DNA of 14,312 bases from DASRCB01 sp035653295 (GCA_035653295.1 DASRCB010000003.1:1-14312), one strand, 5' to 3'. Numbered from the stretch's first letter, positions 1 to 7,520 are shown. A program made the numbers and translations. Notes: generated from the letters alone by a model not told the origin.

Positions 1-1
1 C

Positions 2-643
2 GAAAAGACGTACCGCTCCTTCCGCGCCATGGCCGACTTCACCCGCGCCCTCGAGCTCCTCAGCCGCTACGAATCCCGCTACGAGCGCCAGATGGCGAGG
101 GCCCACAAAACGCTCATGGATTATGACCCGGAAAACGTGCCAAACGAACCTAATCCCACAAACGAACACCAGCCCGACGACCCGCAACTAATTGACAGCA
201 CACCCGAAACCGACCCGCCAGACGGCGTAACGGCCCAGCACACAGCTGACCCCTGTTCCCTGACCCCTGACCCCGTTCTTTCGGACCCCGGATTACTCCA
301 CGCTGAACTCGGCCCGGGCCTCAGCCGTCTGCCCGCCCTTGTAACCAGTAATGTCGAACCTCACCGAGACGGTTTCGCCGGGCCGGTACGCGGGATCGCT
401 TCTGGAGCGCTACAAGGGCACCGCCGTCGCGCGTCCGGGGTTTCCTTGCTGAACACGAGAAGAGCGCTGAGTCGGCGCGATAGGCGTTTCCTCCGCACGG
501 TTCAGGACGCCGGAGTGCCTGCCCATTCGCCGCGCAAGCCTTGGTGCTATTCCAGGCGGATTTCTTACCTATTCCATGCTGCGGGCTCCCGTTTGGACGA
601 TGAGCTAACTGAGAAAGGCCAGGCGCACGGCGATGAAGATTGA
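2..643 (+). CDS. C-terminal part of an unrecognised protein (5' truncated)
   Basis: An open frame enters from the left edge, so the true start lies outside the window; an internal ATG at position 29 need not be the start. The first 35 or so residues are Arg/Glu/Leu-rich and helical (LELLSRYESRYERQMARAHK), followed by an Asn/Pro/Asp-rich tail with NEPNPTNEH. From memory this resembles the tail of an acidobacterial family of uncharacterised proteins that begin with a STGPRT-type motif, but the N-terminus is not here to test that. The frame stays open to a TGA at 641-643. Beyond about position 250 the translation looks random, crosses a heptamer repeat and a minus-strand gene remnant, and overlaps the flgM start by 11 bases. 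The original stop may therefore have been lost, and only the first 80 or so residues look like real protein. Confidence 0.4.
   Translation, partial: EKTYRSFRAMADFTRALELLSRYESRYERQMARAHKTLMDYDPENVPNEPNPTNEHQPDDPQLIDSTPETDPPDGVTAQHTADPCSLTPDPVLSDPGLLHAELGPGLSRLPALVTSNVEPHRDGFAGPVRGIASGALQGHRRRASGVSLLNTRRALSRRDRRFLRTVQDAGVPAHSPRKPWCYSRRISYLFHAAGSRLDDELTEKGQAHGDED
247..274. repeat. Heptanucleotide tandem repeat, four units
   Basis: Four consecutive 7-base units read TGACCCC, TGTTCCC, TGACCCC, TGACCCC. The second unit differs from the others at two positions. The repeat lies where the upstream protein frame stops looking like protein. Because 7 is not a multiple of 3, a gain or loss of one unit would shift the reading frame. 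Confidence 0.7.
293..409 (-). pseudogene. Remnant of a C-terminal beta-rich domain
   Basis: On the minus strand a protein-like 39-residue stretch ends at a TAA (293-295). It contains PAYRPGETVSVRFDITGYKG and ends in AEFSVE. The alternation of polar and hydrophobic residues suggests strands of a beta-sandwich. It is closed upstream by an in-frame TAG at 410-412, and no start codon or continuation was found in the neighbouring frames. I read it as the last piece of a decayed or truncated gene. The parent family is not identified. Chance similarity to protein is possible because the piece is short. Confidence 0.35.
410..632. other. Stretch left of flgM without a recognised gene
   Basis: No convincing coding frame, RNA gene or terminator was seen on either strand here. 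I looked for a sigma-28 promoter (TAAA then GCCGATAA) and a sigma-54 promoter (TGGC...TTGC) ahead of flgM and found no good match. The promoter of the flagellar operon must nevertheless lie in this stretch or further left, because the genes to the left are unrelated. Confidence 0.4.
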
Positions 644-917
644 CAGACCCAACACACCCGTCATACGAAGAACGGAAACGACCCCCTCGCGGTCCGCCCG
701 CGGAGCCGTCGAAGTGAAATCGAAAGTGGGCATTTCCGGCGATGCGGTTCAGCTGTCAATGCTGAGCGGCACTATGAGAGCTGATCAGACGGATTCGCCG
801 GAGCGAACTGCGCACGTCGCCGAAGTCACGGATTCGGTCCAGAGCGGGCGTTATCAGGTGGATCCCGCAGTGGTCAGCGCCAGCATTATCGATCGCTCGA
901 TGAGGGCGGCGGCATAG
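633..917 (+). CDS. flgM: Anti-sigma-28 factor FlgM
   Basis: FlgM binds the flagellar sigma factor FliA (sigma-28) and keeps late flagellar genes off until the hook-basal body is finished; FlgM is then exported and sigma-28 released. The 94-residue length fits the family. The N-terminus MKIDRPN is typical, the middle is Ser/Thr/Asp-rich and probably disordered, and DAVQLS near residue 37 matches the family's D-x-V-x-LS element. The C-terminal half is the sigma-binding part: a helix, then SGRYQVDPAVVSASIID and a short final helix. The ATG at 633 has only a weak upstream AGG. It is the first gene of a flgM - flgN-like - flgK - flgL run, a common arrangement that ties the export checkpoint to the junction proteins made next. 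Confidence 0.88.
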   Translation: MKIDRPNTPVIRRTETTPSRSARGAVEVKSKVGISGDAVQLSMLSGTMRADQTDSPERTAHVAEVTDSVQSGRYQVDPAVVSASIIDRSMRAAA

Positions 918-926
918 CGAGGCGGT

Positions 927-1256
927 ATGAAAAACGGCGCAATGGTGGAGCATGCTCTGGAAGAGGCCCGGGAAGGGCTGATCTCCGGCGATCCCGCCGG
1001 CCTGCAGGCCGCCGCCGAGGCGCTGGCGAAAGTAGAAACGGGCCTGCAACAGCTGCAACACGCGAATCCGGGGCAACTACAGCGCATTCAAAGGCGTGTC
1101 CGGCGACTGGAGCGCCTGCTGGAGGGGGGCCGGTCACTTCACGCCGGTCTCGCGAGAATCGCCAACGCCGTCGACGATGCGGTGGCGAATTACGACCGTC
1201 AGGGGGCCGCTGCTCCCGTTCCGCAATCCGTTCCCTCGGTAACTCTGCATGGCTAG
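927..1256 (+). CDS. Small helical protein in the flgN position (candidate FlgK/FlgL chaperone)
   Basis: This 109-residue protein is rich in Ala, Leu, Glu, Gln and Arg and is predicted to be almost wholly helical up to about residue 90, with a coiled-coil-like run of charged residues around 45-75 and a Pro/Val tail. FlgN chaperones, which hold FlgK and FlgL for export, are helical proteins of about 140 residues usually encoded between flgM and flgK, exactly where this one sits. Sequence similarity to FlgN is weak by eye, so the assignment rests on context, size and predicted fold. The start at 927 is supported by GAGG (919-922) four bases upstream; the ATG at 942 is too far from it. The end overlaps the flgK start by 8 bases, suggesting coupled translation. 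Confidence 0.6.
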   Translation: MKNGAMVEHALEEAREGLISGDPAGLQAAAEALAKVETGLQQLQHANPGQLQRIQRRVRRLERLLEGGRSLHAGLARIANAVDDAVANYDRQGAAAPVPQSVPSVTLHG

Positions 1257-2622
1257 CCTGACCACCTCTTTGTACAACGCGGCAGCCGGGCTGCGGGCCT
1301 TCCAGTCCGCTCTCGACGTTACCGAGAACAACGTCACCAATTCCTCCACTCCCGGATATGCGCGTCAGGTAGCAACGCTGCTGTCGCGGCCCTTCGATCC
1401 GTCAGAAGGCGTGCCCGGAGGGGTATACGCGGGTCCGGTCCAAAGCACACGCGGCAACTACATCGAAACCACGGTGCAGTCGCGGCAGTCGGCCAGCAAC
1501 TTCTACAACCAGCAGGTTGCGGACATCTCGACCTTACAGTCGATCTTCGATCTGGGCGGAGCTTCGGGACTGACCGCCGCGATGAACGGCCTGTTCTCGA
1601 GCTTTTCACAGCTCTCAGTGAATCCAAATGACACCGTGTCCCGCCAGGCGGTGCTGAACGCGGCATCCACTACTGCGAATGCGTTCAATCAGGCCGCCAC
1701 GGCGATCGCGAACACGGGAAACAATATCGATGCGAATGCCCGGAGTGTCATCGATCAGGTCAACGCTCTCGCGACGCAAATCGCCAGGATCAATACCCAG
1801 CGGCACAGCAGCCTTGATGGGACCGTGGATGCCGGCGTCGATTCTCAGTTCTACGCCGATTTGGAAAACCTGTCGCAGTTCGTGGGATTCAGCACGCTGC
1901 AGCAGAGCGATGGGACCATCTCCATTTACATCGGCGGGCAGACGCCGCTGGTGATGGGAGACACGACCTTCCCCATTCAGGGCAGTTTCGCCGGAACACA
2001 GACGGGGATCAGCGACAGCAACGGAAACGACATCACCGCACAGGTCACAACCGGCCAGCTCGGAGCACTGCTCAACGAGAAGAATCAGTTGCTGCCGTCG
2101 TACTCCGCTAATCTGAATTCGTTGGCCTCCGCGCTTGCGGATCAGGTGAACACGACCCTCGGCGGTGGCGTCGACCAGAGCGGCGCGGCGCCCCCGATGG
2201 ACTTGTTCAGCTACGACCCGGTTCAGGGCGCCGCCTATACGATGACCGTCAACCCTCTCACCCCGGACCAGTTGGCGGCCGCGCTGCCGGCGGCGCCCGG
2301 AGGAAACGGGAATGCACTCGCGCTGTCGCAACTGGCCAATCAAAAAGTCGTAAGCGGCTACACTTTCAGCGCGGCCCTGGGCAACATTGGGGAGCGGATC
2401 GGCGCCGACATCTCCGGCGCGCAGAACAATTACGATACTGAGAACGACCTCTTAAGCCAGGCCCAGAACGTCCGCAACCAGATCTCAGGCGTTTCTCTCG
2501 ATCAGGAGGCGATGACGCTCATGCAATACCAGCAGGGTTACGAGGCTGTGTCGAAGATGCTGGGCATTGTGAGCCAAATGACCGACACGGTGATGGGCAT
2601 GTTTCAGCCACAGGTGACCTAA
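1249..2622 (+). CDS. flgK: Flagellar hook-associated protein 1, FlgK
   Basis: FlgK forms the first ring of the junction between hook and filament outside the cell. Residues 1-40 hold the conserved axial-protein signature: SLTTSLYNAAAGLRAFQSAL followed by NNVTNSSTPGYARQ, equivalent to the NNIANxxTPGYSRQ element. The C-terminus holds the matching helix with VSLDQEAMTLMQYQQGYEA and an MTDTVMGMF ending, which packs against the N-terminal helix in the D0 domain. At 457 residues it is about 90 shorter than the E. coli protein (547), so the outer D2/D3 region is reduced. No signal peptide is present, as expected for type III flagellar export. The ATG lies inside the end of the preceding gene, and flgL starts 3 bases after the stop. 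Confidence 0.95.
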   Translation: MASLTTSLYNAAAGLRAFQSALDVTENNVTNSSTPGYARQVATLLSRPFDPSEGVPGGVYAGPVQSTRGNYIETTVQSRQSASNFYNQQVADISTLQSIFDLGGASGLTAAMNGLFSSFSQLSVNPNDTVSRQAVLNAASTTANAFNQAATAIANTGNNIDANARSVIDQVNALATQIARINTQRHSSLDGTVDAGVDSQFYADLENLSQFVGFSTLQQSDGTISIYIGGQTPLVMGDTTFPIQGSFAGTQTGISDSNGNDITAQVTTGQLGALLNEKNQLLPSYSANLNSLASALADQVNTTLGGGVDQSGAAPPMDLFSYDPVQGAAYTMTVNPLTPDQLAAALPAAPGGNGNALALSQLANQKVVSGYTFSAALGNIGERIGADISGAQNNYDTENDLLSQAQNVRNQISGVSLDQEAMTLMQYQQGYEAVSKMLGIVSQMTDTVMGMFQPQVT

Positions 2623-2625
2623 ACC

Positions 2626-3531
2626 ATGATCACTTCTTATAATCCTCAGACGGCAAGCTTCCTGGCAGGACTGCAGGCGATCCAGCGGCGCGCGCAGCGC
2701 GCGCAGCAGGAACTGACCACGGGTCTGAGGATTAACAACATCTCCGATTCGCCACAGCAGGTGCCGAATCTGCTCGAGGTGCAGGCGGACATCGCGCACA
2801 ACGACCAGGTGACGCTGAATCTGGGCCGCGTGAAATCGGAAACCGACACGGCGGAATCCGCTTTGAACAATGCGGTAACGGCGTTGCAGCAGGCGCAGAC
2901 CATCACCACTCAGGGCAACACCGACTTCGCCGACGCCAACACGCGCGCGACGCTCGCACAGCAACTGGGATCGGTGCTGCAGAACCTGGTAAGCATCGCG
3001 TCCACCACCGTGGAAGGCCGCTACATTTTCAGCGGCGACCAGGATCAACAGGCCCCATATACCATCGACCTTTCCCAAACCAGCCCGGTAAGCGCTTATG
3101 GAGGATCGGCCAGCACGCGGCAGATCGAAGCGCCCGACGGCACGCTTTTCGCGGTATCCAGAAGCGCGCAGGACATCTTCGATTCGCCGGACGCCAACAC
3201 CAACGTATTCCAGGCGGTGAACAATGCGCGCCTCGCGCTGATGAACAATGACGACGCGGGCCTGAACGCGGCGATTGCGCAGTTGAGCACCTCGGCGGGG
3301 TATCTGAACGACCAACTCGCTTTTTACGGCATGACCCAGGACAAAGTCGCCAACGCCGCCGACGGCGCGGCCAACCTGGACACCAGCCTTAAGACCGAAC
3401 TTAGCAGCATCCAGGATGCGGACGAGACGCAGGCGATCACGGATCTCACCCAGGCGCAAATCGAGCAGCAGGCGGCGCTGACGTCACAAGCGGCGCTGCC
3501 GCGCAAGACCCTGTTCGATTACCTGGGATAA
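2626..3531 (+). CDS. flgL: Flagellar hook-associated protein 3, FlgL
   Basis: FlgL is the second junction protein, between FlgK and the flagellin filament. Its 301 residues are close to the usual length. The N-terminal helix carries LTTGLRINNISDSPQQVPNL, the flagellin/FlgL pattern of a Gly-Leu-Arg-Ile turn followed by Ser-Asp-x-Pro. The middle contains TTVEGRYIFSGDQDQQAPY, very typical of FlgL, then VFQAVNNARLALMNND. The C-terminal helix (about 260-301) is Gln/Ala-rich and ends QAALPRKTLFDYLG. Start: AGGTGA (2612-2617) lies 8 bases before the ATG. It is the last gene of this flagellar run. The next gene is convergent and abuts directly, so there is no room for a conventional terminator. Confidence 0.95.
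   Translation: MITSYNPQTASFLAGLQAIQRRAQRAQQELTTGLRINNISDSPQQVPNLLEVQADIAHNDQVTLNLGRVKSETDTAESALNNAVTALQQAQTITTQGNTDFADANTRATLAQQLGSVLQNLVSIASTTVEGRYIFSGDQDQQAPYTIDLSQTSPVSAYGGSASTRQIEAPDGTLFAVSRSAQDIFDSPDANTNVFQAVNNARLALMNNDDAGLNAAIAQLSTSAGYLNDQLAFYGMTQDKVANAADGAANLDTSLKTELSSIQDADETQAITDLTQAQIEQQAALTSQAALPRKTLFDYLG
2689..2706 (+). repeat. 9-base direct tandem repeat inside flgL
   Basis: CGCGCGCAG occurs twice back to back. It encodes a doubled Arg-Ala-Gln in the first helix of FlgL (QRRAQRAQQ). A change of one unit would keep the frame. Confidence 0.6.
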
Positions 3532-4485
3532 TCAGCGGTACGCGAACCGCGTCTGTTGCACGCGTCCGCCGGAATTCACAATCGCGCTCACGTGAAAGCC
3601 GAAGCGTAGGTCGGTCACAGTGACCTCGGTGCTGTCTTCATCACCGGGCGCCGGGACAACGCTCCACAGCGGGTATTTCGAAAACCCGAGAAACTGACGG
3701 AACATTTCCGTGCGTGCGGCCGCCGCGAGCGCAGCACTCGCTTCGGGCTTCTCCCAGGTGCGTCCGCCTTCGGGATCGAAGGCCGCGGACAGATTGAGCT
3801 GGAACTTCTTCATGGAGCGTCGGGTTTCGACAATGCCGTCCCACGCCAGTGGATTCAGAAGGGTGGGAATCGCAGCCGCCCTGACGGGCGCCGCGCCATC
3901 GTACACGCGCGATTCGAGCACATCCAGGGCCCGCTGATGAAGCAGGCCACGGCCGCCGTCGTAGATACAAAAGAAGACCAGCGCGGAAATCGCGAGGCCA
4001 CGGCCTGCGCTCGCTCGCGCGCCCATCTCGGAGCTGACCAGCCGCCCCAGCAGGGGCCCTACCGCGGCGATTATCAGCACAAGGAGGATCCACGGATCCA
4101 CGACGTTGACCAGGTCCAGGCTGTACCAATGAGAATCGAAGGGCAGCAGGAAACGGATGCCGTAGGCGTTCGTCCAGTCCAGCACTAAGTGGCTGAGCAC
4201 TCCGAGCAGAGCCAGCAGAAAGCCCGCGCCAAACCGTTTCCAGGATGGTCGGACCGTACAGAACAGCAGTGAAACCAGAATCGCGAGCACCGGCGCGGCC
4301 ACGAATGCATGCGTAATCCAGCGGTGATGCACGAAATAGCTGTAGGAGCCGTTAAAGGCGCTGACGATGTCCACGTCGGGCGCCTCCGCGGCGAGCATCA
4401 GGAGCGCCGGCGCCTGTGCGTGCCAGCGGCTGAGGCCGGCGCGGCTCATGGCCAGGCCGGTAAGCGCGTGCGTGACCGGATCCAT
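3532..4485 (-). CDS. YdjM-type membrane-bound metal-dependent hydrolase
   Basis: A 317-residue inner-membrane protein of the YdjM/PF04307 type, annotated in many genomes as a metal-dependent hydrolase with unknown substrate. The family's hallmarks are visible: MDPVTHALTG at the N-terminus (His6), PDVD at 37-40, HHRWITHA at 53-60 (His53, His54, His59) and LSHLVLDWTNAYG at about 98-109 (His99, Asp103, Asn106), followed by a Phe-Asp-Ser-His-Trp turn. These His/Asp residues probably bind metal at the membrane surface. Hydrophobic segments lie at about 62-77, 86-103, 131-150 and 165-180; the C-terminal 120 residues are soluble and unrecognised. It starts 3 bases after the stop of the lipid-kinase gene, so the two are co-transcribed. 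Its TGA abuts the flgL stop with no intervening base. Confidence 0.85.
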   Translation of the reverse strand: MDPVTHALTGLAMSRAGLSRWHAQAPALLMLAAEAPDVDIVSAFNGSYSYFVHHRWITHAFVAAPVLAILVSLLFCTVRPSWKRFGAGFLLALLGVLSHLVLDWTNAYGIRFLLPFDSHWYSLDLVNVVDPWILLVLIIAAVGPLLGRLVSSEMGARASAGRGLAISALVFFCIYDGGRGLLHQRALDVLESRVYDGAAPVRAAAIPTLLNPLAWDGIVETRRSMKKFQLNLSAAFDPEGGRTWEKPEASAALAAAARTEMFRQFLGFSKYPLWSVVPAPGDEDSTEVTVTDLRFGFHVSAIVNSGGRVQQTRFAYR

Positions 4486-4488
4486 CCT

Positions 4489-5442
4489 TTAGGCGCTCGG
4501 AGACGGTGTCCAGACCTGCTCGCGGACGATCGACTGCTCGTGCGCGCGATATTTCGGAGGAACCAGCAGGGTGAGCGCGCGGGGGACGATGGCCACGGTG
4601 CAGGGCAGGGCGCCGGCCGATTCTCCGTCCACTTGCAGGTAGATGCGCTGATCGCTCGGCGCGGTAAAGCGGGCGGTTTTGGTCTGAAGAATGGTCACTC
4701 CGTGCATGCGATCGAGCCGGTGCGTGAGCACGCCCAGGAAGTAGCGCAGATACGGGAACGCGCTGTCTCCCTCAAAAAGGATCAGCTCGAAGTGATGTTC
4801 GAGAAGGGAAACTCCCCGCGCGATCTCCAGATCGCCGCCGTAATTGCGCACCCGGCTGGCGAGCGCGAAGCTGCACTCGTAACGCGCGCCGTCCACGTCC
4901 ACCTCGAACGGCGGCAGCCGGCGGCCCAGCTGTCCGAAAGCGCTGATCCAATAGGCTACCTTCCCCAGGGCGCTCTTCATCGCGGCGTCGATGTTGTAGA
5001 CGATGTGCGCGTCCAGGCCAGCGCCGGCCATGAGCAGAAAATGACGCGGCCGGCGGTCGCGCGAATCGAGCACGACCCCGACCGACACGCGCACGGGCAC
5101 GCAGTCGTCGAGCGCTCGCGCCGCGCGCTCCGGACGTCGTCCCAGGCCCAGCTCCATGGCGAGGACGTTCGCGGTTCCCGCGGGAATCACGCCCAGAGGG
5201 ACATCGGAGAAGATCATCCCGTTGGCGGTCTCGTTAATCGTGCCGTCGCCGCCGGCTACCAGGATCAGATCGGCGCCGTCGGCGATGCACTCACGTGCGA
5301 TGTCGGCAGCCGTCTCAGGCCCGTGCGTCGCGCGCAATCGGGGCTCGATGCCTGTTTGAGCGAGAGCTTTCGTGACCCGCCCGAGAAACCGTTCCTGATT
5401 GCGCCCAACCTGGCCGGCTAAAGGGTTATAGATCAGGAACAC
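4489..5442 (-). CDS. Diacylglycerol kinase-family lipid kinase (DgkB/YegS type)
   Basis: This family phosphorylates diacylglycerol or related lipids, feeding them back to phosphatidic acid; the exact substrate cannot be read from sequence. The catalytic domain (PF00781) fills the first 130 or so residues: FLIYNPLAG at the start, the nucleotide-binding GGDGT at 64-68, and GVIPAGTANVLA at about 84-95, which binds ATP and forms the active site. The rest is the beta-rich C-terminal domain, with NYGGDLEIARG and LQVDGE near the end. The 317-residue length is normal. The start is a GTG at 5442; no other start codon lies between it and an upstream in-frame TAA, and the next residues match the family's N-terminus exactly. 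No strong ribosome site is seen. It is first in a two-gene operon with the hydrolase and divergent from ligA. Confidence 0.88.
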   Translation of the reverse strand: MFLIYNPLAGQVGRNQERFLGRVTKALAQTGIEPRLRATHGPETAADIARECIADGADLILVAGGDGTINETANGMIFSDVPLGVIPAGTANVLAMELGLGRRPERAARALDDCVPVRVSVGVVLDSRDRRPRHFLLMAGAGLDAHIVYNIDAAMKSALGKVAYWISAFGQLGRRLPPFEVDVDGARYECSFALASRVRNYGGDLEIARGVSLLEHHFELILFEGDSAFPYLRYFLGVLTHRLDRMHGVTILQTKTARFTAPSDQRIYLQVDGESAGALPCTVAIVPRALTLLVPPKYRAHEQSIVREQVWTPSPSA

Positions 5443-5501
5443 ACGATGATAGTTCGCGACGGGCCGGCCCTCCCTCTCAAGTACCCTATTTTAGTAGACG
5501 C
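5443..5501. promoter_or_regulatory. Divergent promoter region between the lipid-kinase gene and ligA
   Basis: This 59-base gap must drive transcription both ways. An AT-rich patch at 5487-5493 stands out from its GC-rich surroundings: it gives TATTTT on the plus strand and TAAAAT on the minus strand, each a plausible -10 element. No convincing -35 element was found on either strand. Neither downstream gene has a clear ribosome site at normal spacing. Confidence 0.3.
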
Positions 5502-7520
5502 ATGGATCGCCACCGCGCTGTCAGCGCCGCGAAACACGAGAGTCCTGCCGGGGAAGCAGAGCATCTGCGCAACGAGTTGCGCCGGCACGAGCACCTTTAC
5601 TACGTCCTGGACGCGCCCGAGATCACCGACGCCGAATACGATGCCATGATGCGGCGCCTTCAGCTTCTGGAGGCGGAGCATCCGGAGCTGATCACCCCGG
5701 ATTCCCCGACACAGCGGGTAGGCGGAAAGCCGCGCGAGGGGTTCGTCAAAGTGCGCCACAGGTCACCCATGCTGAGTCTGGATAACGCGCTGAACGAGGA
5801 TGAAATGCGCGAGTTCGACCGTCGCGTGCGCGACCTGCTTCACGGCGCCGAATACCGCTACGTCGCCGAACTGAAGCTCGACGGGCTTTCAATGGCCACG
5901 CGCTACATCAACGGACGGTTCGAGCAGGCCATCACGCGCGGAGACGGACAGGTCGGCGAGGACGTCACCGAGAACGCGAAGACCATCCGCTCGCTTCCCC
6001 TGCGGGTGCAGGGCGGGCCGAAATCGTTCGAAGCCCGCGGCGAAACGATTATGAGCCGGCGCGCATTCGACCGCCTGAACGCCGAGCGCGCGGCGCAGCA
6101 GGAGTCGCTGTTCGCCAACCCGCGCAATGCGGCTGCCGGGGCGTTGCGGGCCCTCGAGCCGCAGCTCACTGCCTCGCGGCAGCTCGAGTATTTCGCGTAT
6201 TTTCTGCTCGTGGATGGCCAGTTTGCGTACGACTCGCACTGGGAATCGCTCGAAAAGCTGGACGGCATGGGCTTCAAGGTGAACCGGAATCGCCGCCTGT
6301 GCCTGACGCTCGATGAGGTGATGGCCTTCTACCGGCAGTGGGAGGAGAAGCGCGACTCGCTGCCGTACGAGATCGACGGCCTCGTCATCAAGGTGGACTC
6401 GGTTCCGCAGCAGCGGACGCTGGGGTGGACGGCGAAGGCGCCGCGCTGGGCCATCGCCTTTAAGTTCCCCGCGCGGCAGGAGCAAACGGTGGTGGAGGAC
6501 ATCGCCGTGTACGTCGGCCGCACGGGCGCGCTCACGCCCGTGGCGCACCTGAAGCCGGTCACGGTGGGCGGCGTCACCGTTTCACGCGCCACGCTGCATA
6601 ACGAGGACGAAATCGCGCGCCTGGGGCTGGAGATCGGCGACCGCGTGCTCATCGAGCGCAGCGGCGATGTGATTCCAAAAGTCGTTCGAGTGGTCAAACA
6701 GGGCGAGCATCGCGAGCCGTTCCGCATGCCCACGAAATGCCCGGTGTGCGGCGGCGATGTGGTGCGCGAGCCGGGCGAAGCGGCCAGCCGGTGTATCAAC
6801 ACCAACTGCCCGGCGCGGCTGCGCGAATCCATCCTGCACTTCGCCGCCCGCGGAGTGATGGACATCGATGGCATGGGCGAGGCGCTGGTCGATCAACTGG
6901 TCGAAAGTGAGCTGGTGCGCGGCGTTTCCGATATCTACAACCTCAAAATGGACCAGTTGCTCGAGCTGGAGCGGATGGGGAAAAAGTCGGCGGAGAAGAT
7001 CCTGGCGAACATTGACCAGTCGCGGCGCATGCCGCTGCCGCGGCTTCTGAACGGCCTGGGCATTCCCTTCGTCGGCGAGCGCACGGCGCAGATTCTGGCG
7101 GATACTTTCGGCAGCATCGACGCCATCGCGTCGGCGAGCATCGAGCAGCTACAGGAAGCTGAGGAGGTCGGGCCGAAGGTAGCGGCAAGCATCCACGATT
7201 TCTTCGCCGAGAAGCGCAACCGCGAGCTGATCGAAGCGCTGCGGAAACACGGCCTTACGTTCGAGCAGGAGATTCGCCGCAAACGCGAAAAGGGTCCGCT
7301 GGACGGCAGGACCTTCGTGCTTACCGGGACGCTCCCCACTCTGACGCGCGAGGAAGCGAAGGAGAAGATCGAGGCCGCGGGCGGCAAGGTGACGGGTTCA
7401 GTGAGTAAGAAGACGGATTACGTCGTCGCCGGCGAGGAGGCGGGCTCGAAGCTGGAGAAGGCGCGCGCGCTGGAGGTTCCGGTGATCGATGAAGCCGCCC
7501 TGCTCGCGATGCTGACGTGA
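5502..7520 (+). CDS. ligA: NAD-dependent DNA ligase LigA
   Basis: LigA seals nicks in DNA during replication and repair using NAD as the source of AMP. At 672 residues it is full length and all domains are present. Domain Ia (about 20-75) has the NAD-binding YYVLDAPEITDAEYD. The adenylation domain has the catalytic lysine in AELKLDG (Lys125). VDSVPQQRTLGWTAKAPRWA (about 300-320) leads into the OB fold, with AVYVGRTGALTPVA. A four-cysteine zinc finger follows (CPVCGG, then CINTNCPARL, about 409-432), then helix-hairpin-helix repeats with the LGIPFVGERTA element, and a C-terminal BRCT domain from about 597 (GRTFVLTGTL, YVVAGEEAGSKLEKA). The ATG start gives a family-typical N-terminus. The stop overlaps the following GTG start by 4 bases, so the two genes are coupled. 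Confidence 0.97.
   Translation: MDRHRAVSAAKHESPAGEAEHLRNELRRHEHLYYVLDAPEITDAEYDAMMRRLQLLEAEHPELITPDSPTQRVGGKPREGFVKVRHRSPMLSLDNALNEDEMREFDRRVRDLLHGAEYRYVAELKLDGLSMATRYINGRFEQAITRGDGQVGEDVTENAKTIRSLPLRVQGGPKSFEARGETIMSRRAFDRLNAERAAQQESLFANPRNAAAGALRALEPQLTASRQLEYFAYFLLVDGQFAYDSHWESLEKLDGMGFKVNRNRRLCLTLDEVMAFYRQWEEKRDSLPYEIDGLVIKVDSVPQQRTLGWTAKAPRWAIAFKFPARQEQTVVEDIAVYVGRTGALTPVAHLKPVTVGGVTVSRATLHNEDEIARLGLEIGDRVLIERSGDVIPKVVRVVKQGEHREPFRMPTKCPVCGGDVVREPGEAASRCINTNCPARLRESILHFAARGVMDIDGMGEALVDQLVESELVRGVSDIYNLKMDQLLELERMGKKSAEKILANIDQSRRMPLPRLLNGLGIPFVGERTAQILADTFGSIDAIASASIEQLQEAEEVGPKVAASIHDFFAEKRNRELIEALRKHGLTFEQEIRRKREKGPLDGRTFVLTGTLPTLTREEAKEKIEAAGGKVTGSVSKKTDYVVAGEEAGSKLEKARALEVPVIDEAALLAMLT

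Noticed and set aside
400..452. Plus-strand protein-like stretch LERYKGTAVARPGFPC
   Set aside because: It is very short, with a stop right after and no start or continuation. It overlaps the end of the minus-strand remnant and is probably chance.
470..500. GCGCGATAGG as a sigma-28 -10 element ahead of flgM
   Set aside because: It is only partly like GCCGATAA, and no TAAA box lies at the required spacing upstream.
1615..2343. 242-residue minus-strand open frame inside flgK
   Set aside because: It is a shadow of flgK with no domain signature.
2485..3459. 324-residue minus-strand open frame inside flgL
   Set aside because: It is antisense to a certain flgL and its Arg/His/Val-rich translation looks non-coding.
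4309..5421. 370-residue plus-strand open frame opposite the lipid kinase and hydrolase
   Set aside because: It is the antisense shadow of two genes with clear family motifs, and its Arg/His/Gly-rich translation has no recognisable domain.
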